This document shows, piece after piece, positions 24,283 to 34,007 of a stretch of 64,000 nucleotides of DNA. This stretch comes from Psychrosphaera sp. F3M07 (GTDB taxonomy: Bacteria; Pseudomonadota; Gammaproteobacteria; Enterobacterales; Alteromonadaceae), in assembly GCF_018860345.1 (NCBI RefSeq), contig NZ_JAHKPJ010000015.1:21403-85402 (forward strand). Reading direction: 5' to 3'. The translations under genes were made by a program, and so were the position numbers. The notes beneath the pieces are model-generated. The model was not told where the DNA came from and searched no databases. It saw only the letters and a list, made by a program, of their open reading frames with translations. Numbering within the stretch: position 1 is the first letter of the stretch; the number at the start of each line of letters is the position of its first letter.

Positions 24283-25101
24283 ATGTCTTTTTTGTGCTTT
24301 GATCACAAGTTAAATGAACTATCTATCGACAAAGAGTTTCAATACCAACGAAGTTTTTTGTATGGCGACGGCCATTTTTCGACAGCGAAAGTAATAGACG
24401 GTGAGATTCAGTATTTAACAAGCCATATTGCTAGATTACAAAACGCTAATGACAAGTTGAAATTCAGCCAAGTTGATTGGCTCAAATTAGAAACTATATT
24501 AAAACAAACAGCAAAACGGTTAACTTTGGGTTTTATAAAAATTCATTTTAGTCGAGGTCAATCATTACGAGGTTACGGTCAGTGTGCTCAAATAAAGACC
24601 ACTGTTTTTGTCTCTTTTGGCGAGCTAACATCGCCTTTTGTTAAAACCCTGTCCCACCCCAATACAATAAAGTTAACTCAGTTAACAACGCAATTAGGGT
24701 TACAACCTTTATTAGCGGGTCTTAAACATTGCAATCGATTAGAGCAAGTTTTAGCGAGTGCGGAGTTAGAACACACTGAGTTCCCTGATGGTTTAATCGC
24801 GGATATTCAAGGTAATGTTATTGAGACAACCAAAGCCAATATTATTTGGTATCACCAAGGTGCGTGGTATACACCTTCGTTAATTAACTCTGGTGTTCGC
24901 GGTGTTATGCTTGAGCAGCTATTAGACCAGAAGTTAAATATAATCCAAGCCGACACCAGCATGGCATTTGTTAGCCAACAAGCAGAAGCAATGATTGTTT
25001 GTAATTGTTTAATTGGTTTACAGGCAGTTTCTTCTATTGATGATAGAATGTTAGATGTCGAATTAAGTCAAAAATTTATGAAAGAAGTATCGAGTGCCTA
25101 G
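24283..25101 (+). CDS. pabC: Aminodeoxychorismate lyase PabC
   Basis: A 272-residue fold-type IV PLP enzyme that releases 4-aminobenzoate for folate synthesis. Family features include FLYGDGHFSTAKV near the N-terminus, the PLP-binding region LAGLKHCNRLEQVLA with the Lys, and ETTKANIIWY. No ribosome binding site is visible. The ATG follows a terminator T tract by 12 bases, and a 13-codon out-of-frame ORF (ATG 24272) overlaps the start. The 3' end overlaps mltG. Confidence 0.93.
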   Translation: MSFLCFDHKLNELSIDKEFQYQRSFLYGDGHFSTAKVIDGEIQYLTSHIARLQNANDKLKFSQVDWLKLETILKQTAKRLTLGFIKIHFSRGQSLRGYGQCAQIKTTVFVSFGELTSPFVKTLSHPNTIKLTQLTTQLGLQPLLAGLKHCNRLEQVLASAELEHTEFPDGLIADIQGNVIETTKANIIWYHQGAWYTPSLINSGVRGVMLEQLLDQKLNIIQADTSMAFVSQQAEAMIVCNCLIGLQAVSSIDDRMLDVELSQKFMKEVSSA

Positions 25102-26128
25102 TCTTTTTAGTTTACATACATTTAAATTCACCAATAAAACCATTTTAAGTGTCATTATATTATTTATTGTATGCATGACGGTTATATTATTTGGTGTGTT
25201 AAGGGTGAGTTATACTCAACCGATCAATTTGGACAGTCCTAAATTAATTCAATTAAAAAAAGGGGATTCACTTTATACGGTGTGCAACCGTTTAATTGAG
25301 CATGATTATATAAATGACTGTTTGGGGGTTAAAGTTTTTTCTAAAATTAACCCTGTCGTAGGTAAAGTTAAAACCGGTGTGTACGCGTTAACACCTGGTC
25401 TCGCGCTAAATCAGTTTGTTGCCAATTTAAATGAAGGGAAAGAGCAACAATTTTCGTTTACCTTACTCGAAGGCGACAATATTTATCAGGTATTAGATAA
25501 GTTAAAACACGCTACTTTTTTAGTAAACGACATCAAAACCATGCCTTTGCCTCAATTATCCCAAAAATTGTTACTTACATCGGATACACCGGAAGGGTGG
25601 TTATACCCAGATACTTATTATTATTCTGCATACACAGATGCGTCCGCACTTCTTTTACGCGCGGTTAATAAACAGCAAGAAATATTAGCCAAGTTATGGC
25701 AACAAAAACAAGCTGGGCTGCCAATCAGTACACCTTATGAAGCATTGATCTTAGCGTCAATTGTTGAGAAAGAGTCTGCCGTTGCTACTGAGCGAGAAAT
25801 CATTGCTTCTGTGTTCCACAATAGATTAAATAAAAAGATGCGTTTACAAACAGACCCGACCGTAATCTACGGAGTTTGGGATGAGTACAAAGGTGATATA
25901 ACACGTAAACATTTAAAACAAACAACGCCATATAATACGTATCGTATAAATGGGTTGCCACCAACACCAATTGCAAACCCAAGTAAAGCGTCGATTGAAG
26001 CCGTCTTACATCCAGCCTCTACTGAGTATTATTACTTTGTTGCTTCGGGTAATGGTGGACATGTTTTTAATAAAACGTTGGCAGATCACAATAAGTCAGT
26101 ACAGGACTATTTAAATAAATCCAAATGA
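25094..26128 (+). CDS. mltG: Endolytic murein transglycosylase MltG (YceG)
   Basis: A 344-residue protein with one N-terminal membrane segment (about 17-37) and a periplasmic YceG domain. A LysM-like part ([15 protein letters not shown]) precedes the catalytic part, in which ASIVEKESA carries the active-site Glu. [11 protein letters not shown] and GNGGHVFN are typical late motifs. The enzyme cuts nascent peptidoglycan strands. The start is GTG, overlapping pabC by eight bases. Confidence 0.95.
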   Translation: MPSLFSLHTFKFTNKTILSVIILFIVCMTVILFGVLRVSYTQPINLDSPKLIQLKKGDSLYTVCNRLIEHDYINDCLGVKVFSKINPVVGKVKTGVYALTPGLALNQFVANLNEGKEQQFSFTLLEGDNIYQVLDKLKHATFLVNDIKTMPLPQLSQKLLLTSDTPEGWLYPDTYYYSAYTDASALLLRAVNKQQEILAKLWQQKQAGLPISTPYEALILASIVEKESAVATEREIIASVFHNRLNKKMRLQTDPTVIYGVWDEYKGDITRKHLKQTTPYNTYRINGLPPTPIANPSKASIEAVLHPASTEYYYFVASGNGGHVFNKTLADHNKSVQDYLNKSK

Positions 26129-26147
26129 TAATTGGAAAAGGTTATTA

Positions 26148-26771
26148 ATGAGCAAGTTTATCGTAGTTGAAGGATTAGAAGGTGCAGGAAAAACTACTGC
26201 ACAGGAGCTAATCAAAGCAATATTAACAAAACAAAATATTGAATTTGTGACCACTAGAGAACCCGGTGGCACACCATTAGCAGAAAAGATGCGTGATATT
26301 GTTAAGTCTGAAACCGATGAAATACTAACACCAGAAGCCGAATTGTTATTAATGTATGCAAGTCGAATTCAATTGATTGAAAATGTAATAAAACCCGCAT
26401 TAGACTCTGGGAAATGGGTATTAGGTGATAGGCATGATATGTCATCATTGGCTTACCAAGGTGGCGGTCGTCAACTTGATCAAAACTTGATTATGCCAAT
26501 CAGGAATGCGGTATTAAAAGGCTTTGAACCTGACTTAACCATATTAATGGACTTAGATCCTAAAATTGGCTTAGCTCGAGCAGCAGCTCGTGGTGCATTA
26601 GATAGAATCGAACGTGAACAAATAGAATTTTTCGAGCGTACCAGAGCCGTGTATTTATCATTGGCCGACCAAAACCCGAAAGTGGTGGTGATTGATGCCT
26701 CAAAAGACATCGACAATGTACAAACACAAATCACCGATAAATTAACAGCTTGGTTAACAACAAACTTATGA
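26148..26771 (+). CDS. tmk: Thymidylate kinase
   Basis: A 207-residue P-loop kinase converting dTMP to d[12 protein letters not shown] is the P loop, REPGGT the DR-equivalent substrate loop, and [15 protein letters not shown] the DR[YH] motif and lid approach. It overlaps holB by four bases (ATGA). Confidence 0.97.
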   Translation: MSKFIVVEGLEGAGKTTAQELIKAILTKQNIEFVTTREPGGTPLAEKMRDIVKSETDEILTPEAELLLMYASRIQLIENVIKPALDSGKWVLGDRHDMSSLAYQGGGRQLDQNLIMPIRNAVLKGFEPDLTILMDLDPKIGLARAAARGALDRIEREQIEFFERTRAVYLSLADQNPKVVVIDASKDIDNVQTQITDKLTAWLTTNL

Positions 26772-27658
26772 ATAACAGCTTAGATATATTATCACTGCCG
26801 AAACACCAAGATAATTTGGCTCACGCCTATATTGTTGAAGGCATTGATATAAAAAAGCGACTTATTAATATTCAGGGTTTAACCCGCAGTTTATTGTGCC
26901 AAACGGAACAAACCATCGTTGGTGATTTTTGTGGTCATTGCCATAGTTGTAATTTATTAAACGCAGACACACACCCAGACTTTATGATGGTTAATGCCGA
27001 TGAAGGTACGATTGGTGTGGACGATGTGCGCGCAATTTCTCAATTCCTTTCAAACATGTCGCACTTATCTGGCAATCAGGTTGTGGTAATAGAACACGCT
27101 GAAAATATGACAGAAAACGCCAGTAATGCCTTGTTAAAAACATTGGAAGAGCCGACTAATAAGTGTTTTATATTTTTGTTATGTAAAACAAAATCGGTTT
27201 TACTGCCAACCATTCTAAGTCGTTGTCAGTTTATTCAAATAAACAATAAAACAAAAGATGAACTAAAACTGACCTATCCCGAGTTAGCGGATTACATCAT
27301 TGGTTTTTCTAATAATTCAGAAAGTGAGTTGGCAAAGTGGGTTGAAGAGCAAAAAGTTGAAGAGTTTACTGAGGTCTATCAGTTATTTATTCAGTGGTTA
27401 AAAAAACAAATACCAAACTTTGTGATCAGTAATAAAGTCTTGTCTAACCCATTAATGTCGTCATTTTTACTTTATTTAATTGAAAAGCGTATTCGACAAT
27501 TAATGTTAAAGTCAGCCAAAACCGGCAATTCAACCTCAGCATTAACGGCGTCCAAACTACTGACTAAATATAATCAAACATCGAACCTTATTAAAGGGCA
27601 AAACAAAGCCTTAGCCATGTCCCAGTTATTAACCTCGGTAGAACCTTTAATCAGTTAG
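26768..27658 (+). CDS. holB: DNA polymerase III delta' subunit HolB
   Basis: A 296-residue clamp-loader subunit. A Zn-binding set of cysteines is seen (LLCQ ... [11 protein letters not shown]), then the sensor-like [13 protein letters not shown] and [10 protein letters not shown]. The ATG overlaps the tmk stop (ATGA), which is more likely than the in-frame start 18 bases earlier. It is the last gene of the fab-tmk cluster. Confidence 0.94.
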   Translation: MNNSLDILSLPKHQDNLAHAYIVEGIDIKKRLINIQGLTRSLLCQTEQTIVGDFCGHCHSCNLLNADTHPDFMMVNADEGTIGVDDVRAISQFLSNMSHLSGNQVVVIEHAENMTENASNALLKTLEEPTNKCFIFLLCKTKSVLLPTILSRCQFIQINNKTKDELKLTYPELADYIIGFSNNSESELAKWVEEQKVEEFTEVYQLFIQWLKKQIPNFVISNKVLSNPLMSSFLLYLIEKRIRQLMLKSAKTGNSTSALTASKLLTKYNQTSNLIKGQNKALAMSQLLTSVEPLIS

Positions 27659-27685
27659 ACCAGGTATTGGCTCAACAGTCTTGAG

Positions 27686-29161
27686 TTAATTAATAGGGGC
27701 TAACTTAAGTCGTCTACTGGTTAGTTTTGTTATCGCTGCTTGAATTGTTTGCAAATCTAATGGTTCTATTACAGGTTTTTCATTTGAAAATGAAAGATTA
27801 GAAACCAATTGTCCGTGTTCAAATAACATGCTTTTGTCTTTGTAAACTATGCTAAATAACCCTTCATGAAAGTTAGTGAATATATAATCATCTTCGATAT
27901 CACTAATCGCACTGTCGATAAGATTCAATTCGTTATATTCGTCACATTGCAATTCGTCTTTCATATAGGAGGCAATAATGTTTTGAGGGGCCATTGGCGA
28001 ACTATTAATGGTGTTAAAGCCCACTAATATAACCTTGCTGCGATAAAACGGAGATGGATTGGTTTTATCATAAAAAACATAAACACGACTGGTATCCGAA
28101 TTAGCCGATTGTTGTTCCACATCGTAAGTGCCAGAGTGAAGTTCTATGGCAATTTTGTTAGCACTTAGCTGGTAGTTTATTTCAAGTTGAGTTTGGCTGC
28201 CCATATGGCTATATAGGCCAGGTAAACCGGTGCTAAAGTTGAATATTGCAGTATCAAAGTCGCTAGGAATGATCAGCTGATCGGAGGTTTGATAATTAAT
28301 ATTAAAGCGTGTTAACCAGTGAGTGATGGACGTGATATTAGATATATCGACCAAGTGAACCGATAAGTTACGTTTATCAGCAACATCACAACTAATCATA
28401 GTAAAAGGCTTAATGGTAAAACCTGATTGTGAAACGTCAGTTTGTTGTGTTTTAACTAATTGATACTTTTTAAGGTCAATCAACTCATATTTAGCTAATA
28501 AAGTTTTTGCCGTTAACGGATAAGAAACGGGAAATAGATTGTTTTGTTTTGCGATATCGGAATTAAGGGTAGCGTCAGACCACATATGCATTAAGTGGCT
28601 GATAAAAAATACCGACACTAAGGTGGTCGCAATCACGTTTTTATATTTAAAGTTTTGTAATTGGGTGATCCGCTTCCAAGTTAAATTACTGACAACAAAT
28701 TGGTAAGCCAAAATAGCGACAAGGACAAACAAGAGTAAAAACCAATAGCCATTTCCCATATGAGCAATATAAAAGTCTTCCACTTCACGTAATTGCAACA
28801 AGGATGTCGCAGATAAGTGATAACCCAAACTTCTAAACGACAAAACATCTAAAAATAAGAGTAACTGAAAGAAGGTCGCCATAATGGAGGAAATACCTCG
28901 GATATGATGACGATGGGGAAACAGGGTAATAATTGGGAATATGGTGAGAATAAAACAGCTAATAGCTAAAAAAGAAAAATGCCCTAGCCAATTAACGATT
29001 AAATACATCCAACCCAAAAAGGTGGCTGGTAACTGTGAAGTTGAGAGATAGAAAAATGAAAATAACAGAGCCAAAATAATATTAGCAAAGGTGAACCAAT
29101 GTCCCCATGATAATAAGTTAAACGGGCGCTCTATCTCCTGTTGACTACGAATTTTAATCAA
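27686..29161 (-). CDS. YejM/PbgA/LapC-like inner-membrane protein, shortened periplasmic domain
   Basis: The N-terminal ~230 residues carry the DUF3413 membrane domain of YejM. Signatures are LLSWGHWFTFANI, LGHFSFLAISC, ISHLMHMWSDA and FPVSYPLTAKTLLAKYELIDLKKY, with about five membrane segments. E. coli YejM senses periplasmic LPS and controls LpxC turnover. The following periplasmic part is about 260 residues instead of roughly 350 and only loosely resembles the sulfatase-like fold; NFSTGLPGLYSHMG may match the family GIFGLFYG region. The predicted start is TTG. It is downstream of yejL (29 bases), the usual order. Family sure; function of the reduced domain unknown. Confidence 0.82.
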   Translation of the reverse strand: MIKIRSQQEIERPFNLLSWGHWFTFANIILALLFSFFYLSTSQLPATFLGWMYLIVNWLGHFSFLAISCFILTIFPIITLFPHRHHIRGISSIMATFFQLLLFLDVLSFRSLGYHLSATSLLQLREVEDFYIAHMGNGYWFLLLFVLVAILAYQFVVSNLTWKRITQLQNFKYKNVIATTLVSVFFISHLMHMWSDATLNSDIAKQNNLFPVSYPLTAKTLLAKYELIDLKKYQLVKTQQTDVSQSGFTIKPFTMISCDVADKRNLSVHLVDISNITSITHWLTRFNINYQTSDQLIIPSDFDTAIFNFSTGLPGLYSHMGSQTQLEINYQLSANKIAIELHSGTYDVEQQSANSDTSRVYVFYDKTNPSPFYRSKVILVGFNTINSSPMAPQNIIASYMKDELQCDEYNELNLIDSAISDIEDDYIFTNFHEGLFSIVYKDKSMLFEHGQLVSNLSFSNEKPVIEPLDLQTIQAAITKLTSRRLKLAPIN

Positions 29162-29190
29162 TTGTTCAATCTCTCACTGTCACAACTAAA

Positions 29191-29406
29191 TTAACTAGCC
29201 ATAGATGCTAATAGGGCATCAGAAAAACTTTTAGCAATCGCCATTTTTTGTTTTTCAGATACATTGTCGTCAATTACGTTGCTAACTGTGTTTCCTAAGG
29301 CGATTAAAGCGAGATCTACCGGGGCTTTATTGGCTTGTATTATAGAAATGATTTCTTCGACTAAATTATTAATCTCATCGTTAGAGTATTTTGATATGAT
29401 TGGCAT
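29191..29406 (-). CDS. yejL: YejL (DUF1414)
   Basis: A 71-residue helical protein matching the small YejL family: MPIISKYSNDEINNLVEEI ... LALIALGNTVSNVI ... FSDALLAS. Function unknown. Position between yejM and divergent yejK is the conserved arrangement and supports the call. Confidence 0.92.
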   Translation of the reverse strand: MPIISKYSNDEINNLVEEIISIIQANKAPVDLALIALGNTVSNVIDDNVSEKQKMAIAKSFSDALLASMAS

Positions 29407-29475
29407 ATAATTTTCTAGCTGCGTTGTATTTTAATTAACGCAGATGCTAACACAATATAATGATTAGGAAAAACC

Positions 29476-30489
29476 ATGTCAGTAACGGTTAACCAATTTT
29501 CAATCGCTTTTTATGAAAAAAGAGAAGATACCGACTTTTCTACCAAATGGGCGGTAATGACAGACACTAGCTTAGACAAATCGAATATGTTTGTTGAGCA
29601 GTTACATAATATTTATAACGGTAAACCAAGTAAAAGTTATGCTGCGTTTAGTGAAGAAAAAAACACGGCGTTTTCGCAACAGTTACACAGTTATTTGAAC
29701 CAAGAAATTGCCTTTGACCATGTATCAAAAGAAACACTTCAATTATTTCAAGCTGAGTTAGAAAAGTATGAGTTTGATGATACCGGCTATTTATTACTGA
29801 TTGATTATGAGTACGTGGCGACACGTTATTTTATGGTTGGCGTGGTTAACCTAACAGAGCATTTTGCAATAGACACCGAGTTTGGCATTCAAAGCTCTCG
29901 TCATTTGGATTTAAATAAAATTCAATTAGCGGCCAGAATTGACGTGAGTAATTTGTTGCATGCCAAAGAAGATTTAAAAACAATTTCTTTTATTAAAGGC
30001 CGAGCTGGTAGACAAGTAAATGACTTTTTTATGGACTTGTTAGGTTGCACAGAAACCATTAATGCCAAAACGCAAAGTAAAGAGTTGTTAACCGCGATTG
30101 ATGACTTTATGTCAACTGAATCTATGGCACAAAACGAGAAGTCAGATACGCGTGAAAAAGTATTTGAGTATTGCAGTGAAAAAATATCAAGCGGTGAAGA
30201 TGCGGACTTAACTGAATTAAACGAAACGCTGTCGGTATTGTCAGACAGTGAATTTAAAGACTTCATACAACAACAAGAATACAGTTTTGATGACAAAGTT
30301 ACGTTAGATAAAAGTACGGTGCGTAAATTAGTTAAGTTATCTGGCGCGGGTGGTGGTGTTTCCATATCATTTGATCGTATATTGTTGGGAGACAGAGTTA
30401 ACTATAATCCAGGTTCTGATACGTTAACCATTAAAGGTGTGCCGGCGTCATTAAAAGCTCACCTGTTAGATGAATTTGGTTTGGAATAA
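29476..30489 (+). CDS. yejK: Nucleoid-associated protein YejK (NdpA)
   Basis: A 337-residue nucleoid-associated protein of the NdpA family. The family stretch HLDLNKIQLAARIDVSNLL followed by ISFIKGRAGRQVNDFFMDLLG is clear, and the C-terminal end GVPASLKAHLLDEFG fits. GGAAAAACC precedes the ATG. It is divergent from yejL-yejM and is followed by two small genes likely in the same unit. Confidence 0.93.
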   Translation: MSVTVNQFSIAFYEKREDTDFSTKWAVMTDTSLDKSNMFVEQLHNIYNGKPSKSYAAFSEEKNTAFSQQLHSYLNQEIAFDHVSKETLQLFQAELEKYEFDDTGYLLLIDYEYVATRYFMVGVVNLTEHFAIDTEFGIQSSRHLDLNKIQLAARIDVSNLLHAKEDLKTISFIKGRAGRQVNDFFMDLLGCTETINAKTQSKELLTAIDDFMSTESMAQNEKSDTREKVFEYCSEKISSGEDADLTELNETLSVLSDSEFKDFIQQQEYSFDDKVTLDKSTVRKLVKLSGAGGGVSISFDRILLGDRVNYNPGSDTLTIKGVPASLKAHLLDEFGLE

Positions 30490-30500
30490 AGACAGAAGTT

Positions 30501-30728
30501 ATGAAACGAATCCCCAATCTTAAAGATAAGTTAAATCAAAAGATCCGAGACAAGGCTATCTCGCGCGCTAAAACACGTATTGTTTTAGCGGGCAAGGTGC
30601 CAGAAGATTTTAACGAAGAACAACTGGAAGTAATTGTTAAAGAGGAAGAAGAAAAGATCTTAAGTGGCGCGAAAGAAAAAGGCCTTTTGGTATTAGCGTC
30701 CCTGTTGGGCTTATCACTGTGGGGCTAA
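30501..30728 (+). CDS. Conserved small protein downstream of yejK, 75 aa
   Basis: A charged helical N-terminus (RIPNLKDKLNQKIRDKAISRAKTRI) is followed by an acidic EEEEKILSGAKEK stretch and a short hydrophobic C-terminus (GLLVLASLLGLSLWG). It could associate with the membrane through that tail. It starts 12 bases after yejK and the next gene starts nine bases after it, so it is part of a yejK operon. I do not know a function. Confidence 0.7.
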   Translation: MKRIPNLKDKLNQKIRDKAISRAKTRIVLAGKVPEDFNEEQLEVIVKEEEEKILSGAKEKGLLVLASLLGLSLWG

Positions 30729-30737
30729 TTGTTCGTT

Positions 30738-31184
30738 ATGTTTAATCAATTATTAAAATGGACGTTATTAATTTCCATTTGGCGTAAATACAAACAACAC
30801 ATAGGCATCACGATTGCCTTGATATTGGCATTAATGTTAACGTCATTTTTGCATCAGGACTTTGTAAACTACAGTTTGGCTGCAAACAATGACAGTTTGG
30901 GTTTATCTTATGTTATCAAATGGTTAGTGTATTTAGGTTTAGTCACCGTTTATTGGTTCAGTGTCACAAAAGTTAAATCAAAAAGTGATAAAGATTCAGA
31001 CTTACACCGAAAAATGAAAGTAGCAAAAGAGCAAACGGTGAACCAAAGTGCAAATATGACCTCTGAGAATCATCCGGATCCTTTTGCTAATATCCGTGAA
31101 AAAAAATCACTTAGGTCAAAAGCCGACTTTTTTATAGAAAAAGCGGAAATTGAAAAAGCTAAAAAGTCTGCAGGTAAGGAATAA
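30738..31184 (+). CDS. Two-segment membrane protein, 148 aa
   Basis: Two membrane segments are visible (about 24-40 and 61-78). A hydrophilic, Lys/Ser-rich cytoplasmic tail follows, with a short conserved-looking DPFANIREKKSLRSKADFFI stretch. The ATG at 30738 is preferred to the TTG three codons earlier. Third gene of the yejK unit. Family name not recognised. Confidence 0.7.
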   Translation: MFNQLLKWTLLISIWRKYKQHIGITIALILALMLTSFLHQDFVNYSLAANNDSLGLSYVIKWLVYLGLVTVYWFSVTKVKSKSDKDSDLHRKMKVAKEQTVNQSANMTSENHPDPFANIREKKSLRSKADFFIEKAEIEKAKKSAGKE

Positions 31185-31220
31185 GTAACACATATCAGCA
31201 AACATTAATTAGGAGAGTGG

Positions 31221-31742
31221 ATGCAAACCTTTATAGTTTTATTAAGAGGAATAAATGTAGGTGGTCATAATAAATTGCCAATGAAAGACTTGGTTCCCCT
31301 CCTAAAATCCAATCATTACCAAGACATTTCTACCTATATCCAAACCGGCAATATCGTATTAAGTGCCAAGCACAATCCAGAACAAGACATTAAAAAATTG
31401 ATCACATTAAACTTTGGATTTACGCCAAGTGTTTTTGTTATCTCTGTGTCTGATTTTTCCACCGCCGTTACTAATAATCCTTATCAAAATTTTGATGGCA
31501 AGTTGGTGCACTTATACTTCTGTCAGGCGCCAATTCAATTAAATTTGGAAAAGACCCAAAAATGGCAAAGCAGCACTGAGTCGTATCATATTGCAGATAA
31601 TGTATTTTATTTGCATGCACCGGATGGGATTGGTCGGTCTAAGTTAGTGGCCAATATTGAGTCATGTTTAGGCCAAGCGGGCACCGGACGAAACTTAAAT
31701 ACTATTAATAAAATAACCATGATGTTAGAGGATAATAAATAA
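31221..31742 (+). CDS. DUF1697 family protein
   Basis: The 173 residues open with FIVLLRGINVGGHNKLPMKDL and continue with YIQTGNIVLSA, the hallmark of DUF1697. The domain's role is not established. AGGAGAGTGG precedes the ATG. It ends two bases before the oxidoreductase gene, suggesting co-transcription. Confidence 0.88.
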   Translation: MQTFIVLLRGINVGGHNKLPMKDLVPLLKSNHYQDISTYIQTGNIVLSAKHNPEQDIKKLITLNFGFTPSVFVISVSDFSTAVTNNPYQNFDGKLVHLYFCQAPIQLNLEKTQKWQSSTESYHIADNVFYLHAPDGIGRSKLVANIESCLGQAGTGRNLNTINKITMMLEDNK

Positions 31743-31744
31743 CA

Positions 31745-32722
31745 ATGGATACAACTAATCAAACAATACGTTGGGGCATCATAGGTTGTGGTAATGTAAC
31801 AGAAGTAAAAAGCGGACCTGCTTATCAAAAAGTAAAAAACTTTAAACTAGCAGCGGTAATGAGACGTAATGAGGCGTTAGCTAAAGATTATGCTCAAAGA
31901 CATGGCGTTGAAAAATATTACGCCAATGCGGATGATTTGATCAATGATCAAGATATCGACGCGGTTTATATTGCTACGCCGCCTGACTCCCATAAAGAAT
32001 ATGCTGTTAAAGTCGCTCAGGCGGGCAAAATTTGTTGCGTTGAAAAACCGTTAGCACCAAGTTTACAAGATAGTCAGGCAATATTAGATGCGTTCAAAGC
32101 CGCAGATGTACCTTTATTTGTGGCCTATTATCGACGTTCACTACCAAGGTTTACTAAAGTTAAATACTTAATTGATTCTGGCAAGATTGGAAAAGTTAGG
32201 CATATATCTTGGTCACTTTATAAATCCACTAGCGAACTAGATTTGTCAAAACAGTATAACTGGCGCACTGATAAAAAAGTGGCGTTAGGTGGCTATTTTG
32301 ATGACTTGGCCAGTCACGGTTTAGATTTATTTGCGTACTTGTTAGGTGATTATCATAAGGTATGTGGTATGGGGAATAATCAACAAGACTTATATACTGC
32401 CTTTGATACGGTAACAGCGTGTTGGCAACATAAAACAGGTGTTACAGGCACAGGAAATTGGAACTTTGGAAGTTATTCCAATAGCGATAAAGTGTCGATT
32501 GTTGGTAGTAAAGGTGAGCTTAATTTTTCTGTATTTGATGAAACATCAATTAAAATTAAAACAGCGACAAGCGAATCTAAAATATTTATCGAACACCCAG
32601 AAAACGTGCAGTTGCATCATGTTGAAAATATGCAGAAACATTTATTACACGGTGAGAAGCACCCATCGAGTGGTGAGACAGCAACACACACAAGTTGGGT
32701 GATGGATCAAATTTTACTTTGA
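31745..32722 (+). CDS. Gfo/Idh/MocA-family oxidoreductase
   Basis: A 325-residue NAD(P)-dependent dehydrogenase. The N-terminal Rossmann fold has WGIIGCGNVTEVKSGPA, and the substrate-site motif EKPLAPS supplies the usual Lys. YIATPPDSHKEYA is also typical. The C-terminal domain is complete. The substrate, probably a sugar or polyol, cannot be told from sequence. Confidence 0.87.
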   Translation: MDTTNQTIRWGIIGCGNVTEVKSGPAYQKVKNFKLAAVMRRNEALAKDYAQRHGVEKYYANADDLINDQDIDAVYIATPPDSHKEYAVKVAQAGKICCVEKPLAPSLQDSQAILDAFKAADVPLFVAYYRRSLPRFTKVKYLIDSGKIGKVRHISWSLYKSTSELDLSKQYNWRTDKKVALGGYFDDLASHGLDLFAYLLGDYHKVCGMGNNQQDLYTAFDTVTACWQHKTGVTGTGNWNFGSYSNSDKVSIVGSKGELNFSVFDETSIKIKTATSESKIFIEHPENVQLHHVENMQKHLLHGEKHPSSGETATHTSWVMDQILL

Positions 32723-32748
32723 ACATGAGAGTCTGTTTATGAGGAATA

Positions 32749-32979
32749 ATGATGGAGTTTGATAAGTTTAGAAATAAATCAATTACAACAGGCAAAGGCA
32801 TTTTAGGTGTGTTTTCTATTTGTGTTATTGCCGTGGCATTATTTATTTTAGTGGCAACTTTTATTAATAAAAGTGAATTTAACTTCAGTGCCTTGTTAGC
32901 GATGTTTGCTGGAGCGGTTTGTTTTTACGTGGCTATGACCAGAAAAGTAAAAAGTGATCATAAAGATATGAGTGAGTGA
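32749..32979 (+). CDS. Small two-segment membrane protein, 76 aa
   Basis: Two hydrophobic segments (about 18-39 and 47-62) lie between a basic N-terminus and a charged C-terminus (RKVKSDHKDMSE). Two adjacent ATGs (32749, 32752) are possible starts, with GAGGAAT upstream. It follows the oxidoreductase by 26 bases. Not recognised. Confidence 0.62.
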   Translation: MMEFDKFRNKSITTGKGILGVFSICVIAVALFILVATFINKSEFNFSALLAMFAGAVCFYVAMTRKVKSDHKDMSE

Positions 32980-33010
32980 AAAAATAAAGGTGCCTAAAGG
33001 ATAACTCTCA

Positions 33011-33043
33011 TAAAAAAACCGATACTAAAACAAAGTATCGGTT
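33011..33043 (-). terminator. Rho-independent terminator for the minus-strand gene
   Basis: A perfect 10-bp stem, AACCGATACT/AGTATCGGTT, is followed on the minus strand by seven Ts. It ends the DUF1311 gene and lies between convergent genes. Confidence 0.85.
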
Positions 33044-33067
33044 CATTCTCACAAGACAATAGTCAGT

Positions 33068-33517
33068 TTAAAAGAACTCAAACTGACTAAGTTGTTTTAA
33101 CTCATTGGTGCGTTGAATCGTCATATAAATATGACACTCTTTAGACATATTGGCAGCGATACTTGCATCCGGTAACATAGACAAGTACTGCCATTTGCAG
33201 TTTTTATTTTTAAACTGTTCAAACTCTTTACTGGTAGACTTAAACAAAGTAATGGCATCTCTACGGCCATTAATTTCTGCCACTTCCTGCAATTTAAAAA
33301 CAATATTTTTTTGCCAGATCTCTAATTCTCTTACCTTGCTAGTATGAACCGTATCTAAGCAGGCCGAGTAATTAACCTTGTCATCAAACTTGGTTTTACA
33401 AACGTTAACTTCTGGTACGCCAAAACGATCTACATATTCAGCGTCTATCTTGTTAGCTAATAGTCCTTCGCTGACAAATAAGAGCAAATACACTAGTAAA
33501 AACTTTTTATTTAACAA
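33068..33517 (-). CDS. Secreted DUF1311/LprI-like protein
   Basis: Starting at TTG 33517, the 149-residue product has a clean signal peptide (LNKKFLLVYLLLFVSEGLLA) and AGGA eight bases upstream. The longer frame to 33622 would bury the signal and overlap yciI-like sequence. The mature part has cysteines and a pattern like the LprI/DUF1311 domain: KEFEQFKNKNCKWQ, then DASIAANMSKECHIYMTIQR and TNEL. Such proteins are periplasmic and some inhibit lysozyme. Family call by pattern only. Confidence 0.68.
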   Translation of the reverse strand: MLNKKFLLVYLLLFVSEGLLANKIDAEYVDRFGVPEVNVCKTKFDDKVNYSACLDTVHTSKVRELEIWQKNIVFKLQEVAEINGRRDAITLFKSTSKEFEQFKNKNCKWQYLSMLPDASIAANMSKECHIYMTIQRTNELKQLSQFEFF

Positions 33518-33548
33518 GGTTATTTTCCTAATAATTGGTGTTAAATGT

Positions 33549-33848
33549 TTACGGCAACACCTTTTTAAATGGTTTAACGACGGAGTTTTGATAAACACCA
33601 GCGGCAAGGTAAGGGTCGGCATCTGCCCATTTTTGAGCGTCTTCTAACGAGTCAAATTCGGCTACGACTAATGAGCCAGTAAATCCAGCTTCACCAGGGT
33701 TCTCTGCATCAACCGCCGGTAGAGGGCCTGCTAATAACAAACGCCCCTGAGACGTTAACGCTTGTAGACGCGCTAAATGTTTTTCTCTGGTTTGTAACCT
33801 TAAGGCTAAGCTATTTTCTACGTCTTGTGAACAAATCATGTAATACAT
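33549..33848 (-). CDS. YciI-like protein
   Basis: A 99-residue small alpha/beta-barrel protein. [51 protein letters not shown] and the end [12 protein letters not shown] are the YciI pattern. The conserved His (KHLARLQ) and Asp residues are present. It may be co-transcribed with the downstream DUF1311 gene. Exact reaction unknown. Confidence 0.92.
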   Translation of the reverse strand: MYYMICSQDVENSLALRLQTREKHLARLQALTSQGRLLLAGPLPAVDAENPGEAGFTGSLVVAEFDSLEDAQKWADADPYLAAGVYQNSVVKPFKKVLP

Positions 33849-34007
33849 TTTACGAGTATTCCTGTTTGAAAAAATTCATTTTTATTATTTCACTGGATCT
33901 TGCAACATTTGAGTTAAAAATCAAGTGGAAAGGAAGACAGCGTATAAATTACTTGCTAGCATGCGGTGCAGAAAAATTTAACAATAATAATTATAAAGGA
34001 AGTACAT

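Noticed and set aside
33518..33622. Longer N-terminus for the DUF1311-like gene
   Set aside because: It overlaps the yciI-like gene, buries the signal peptide and lacks a ribosome binding site, while TTG 33517 has one.
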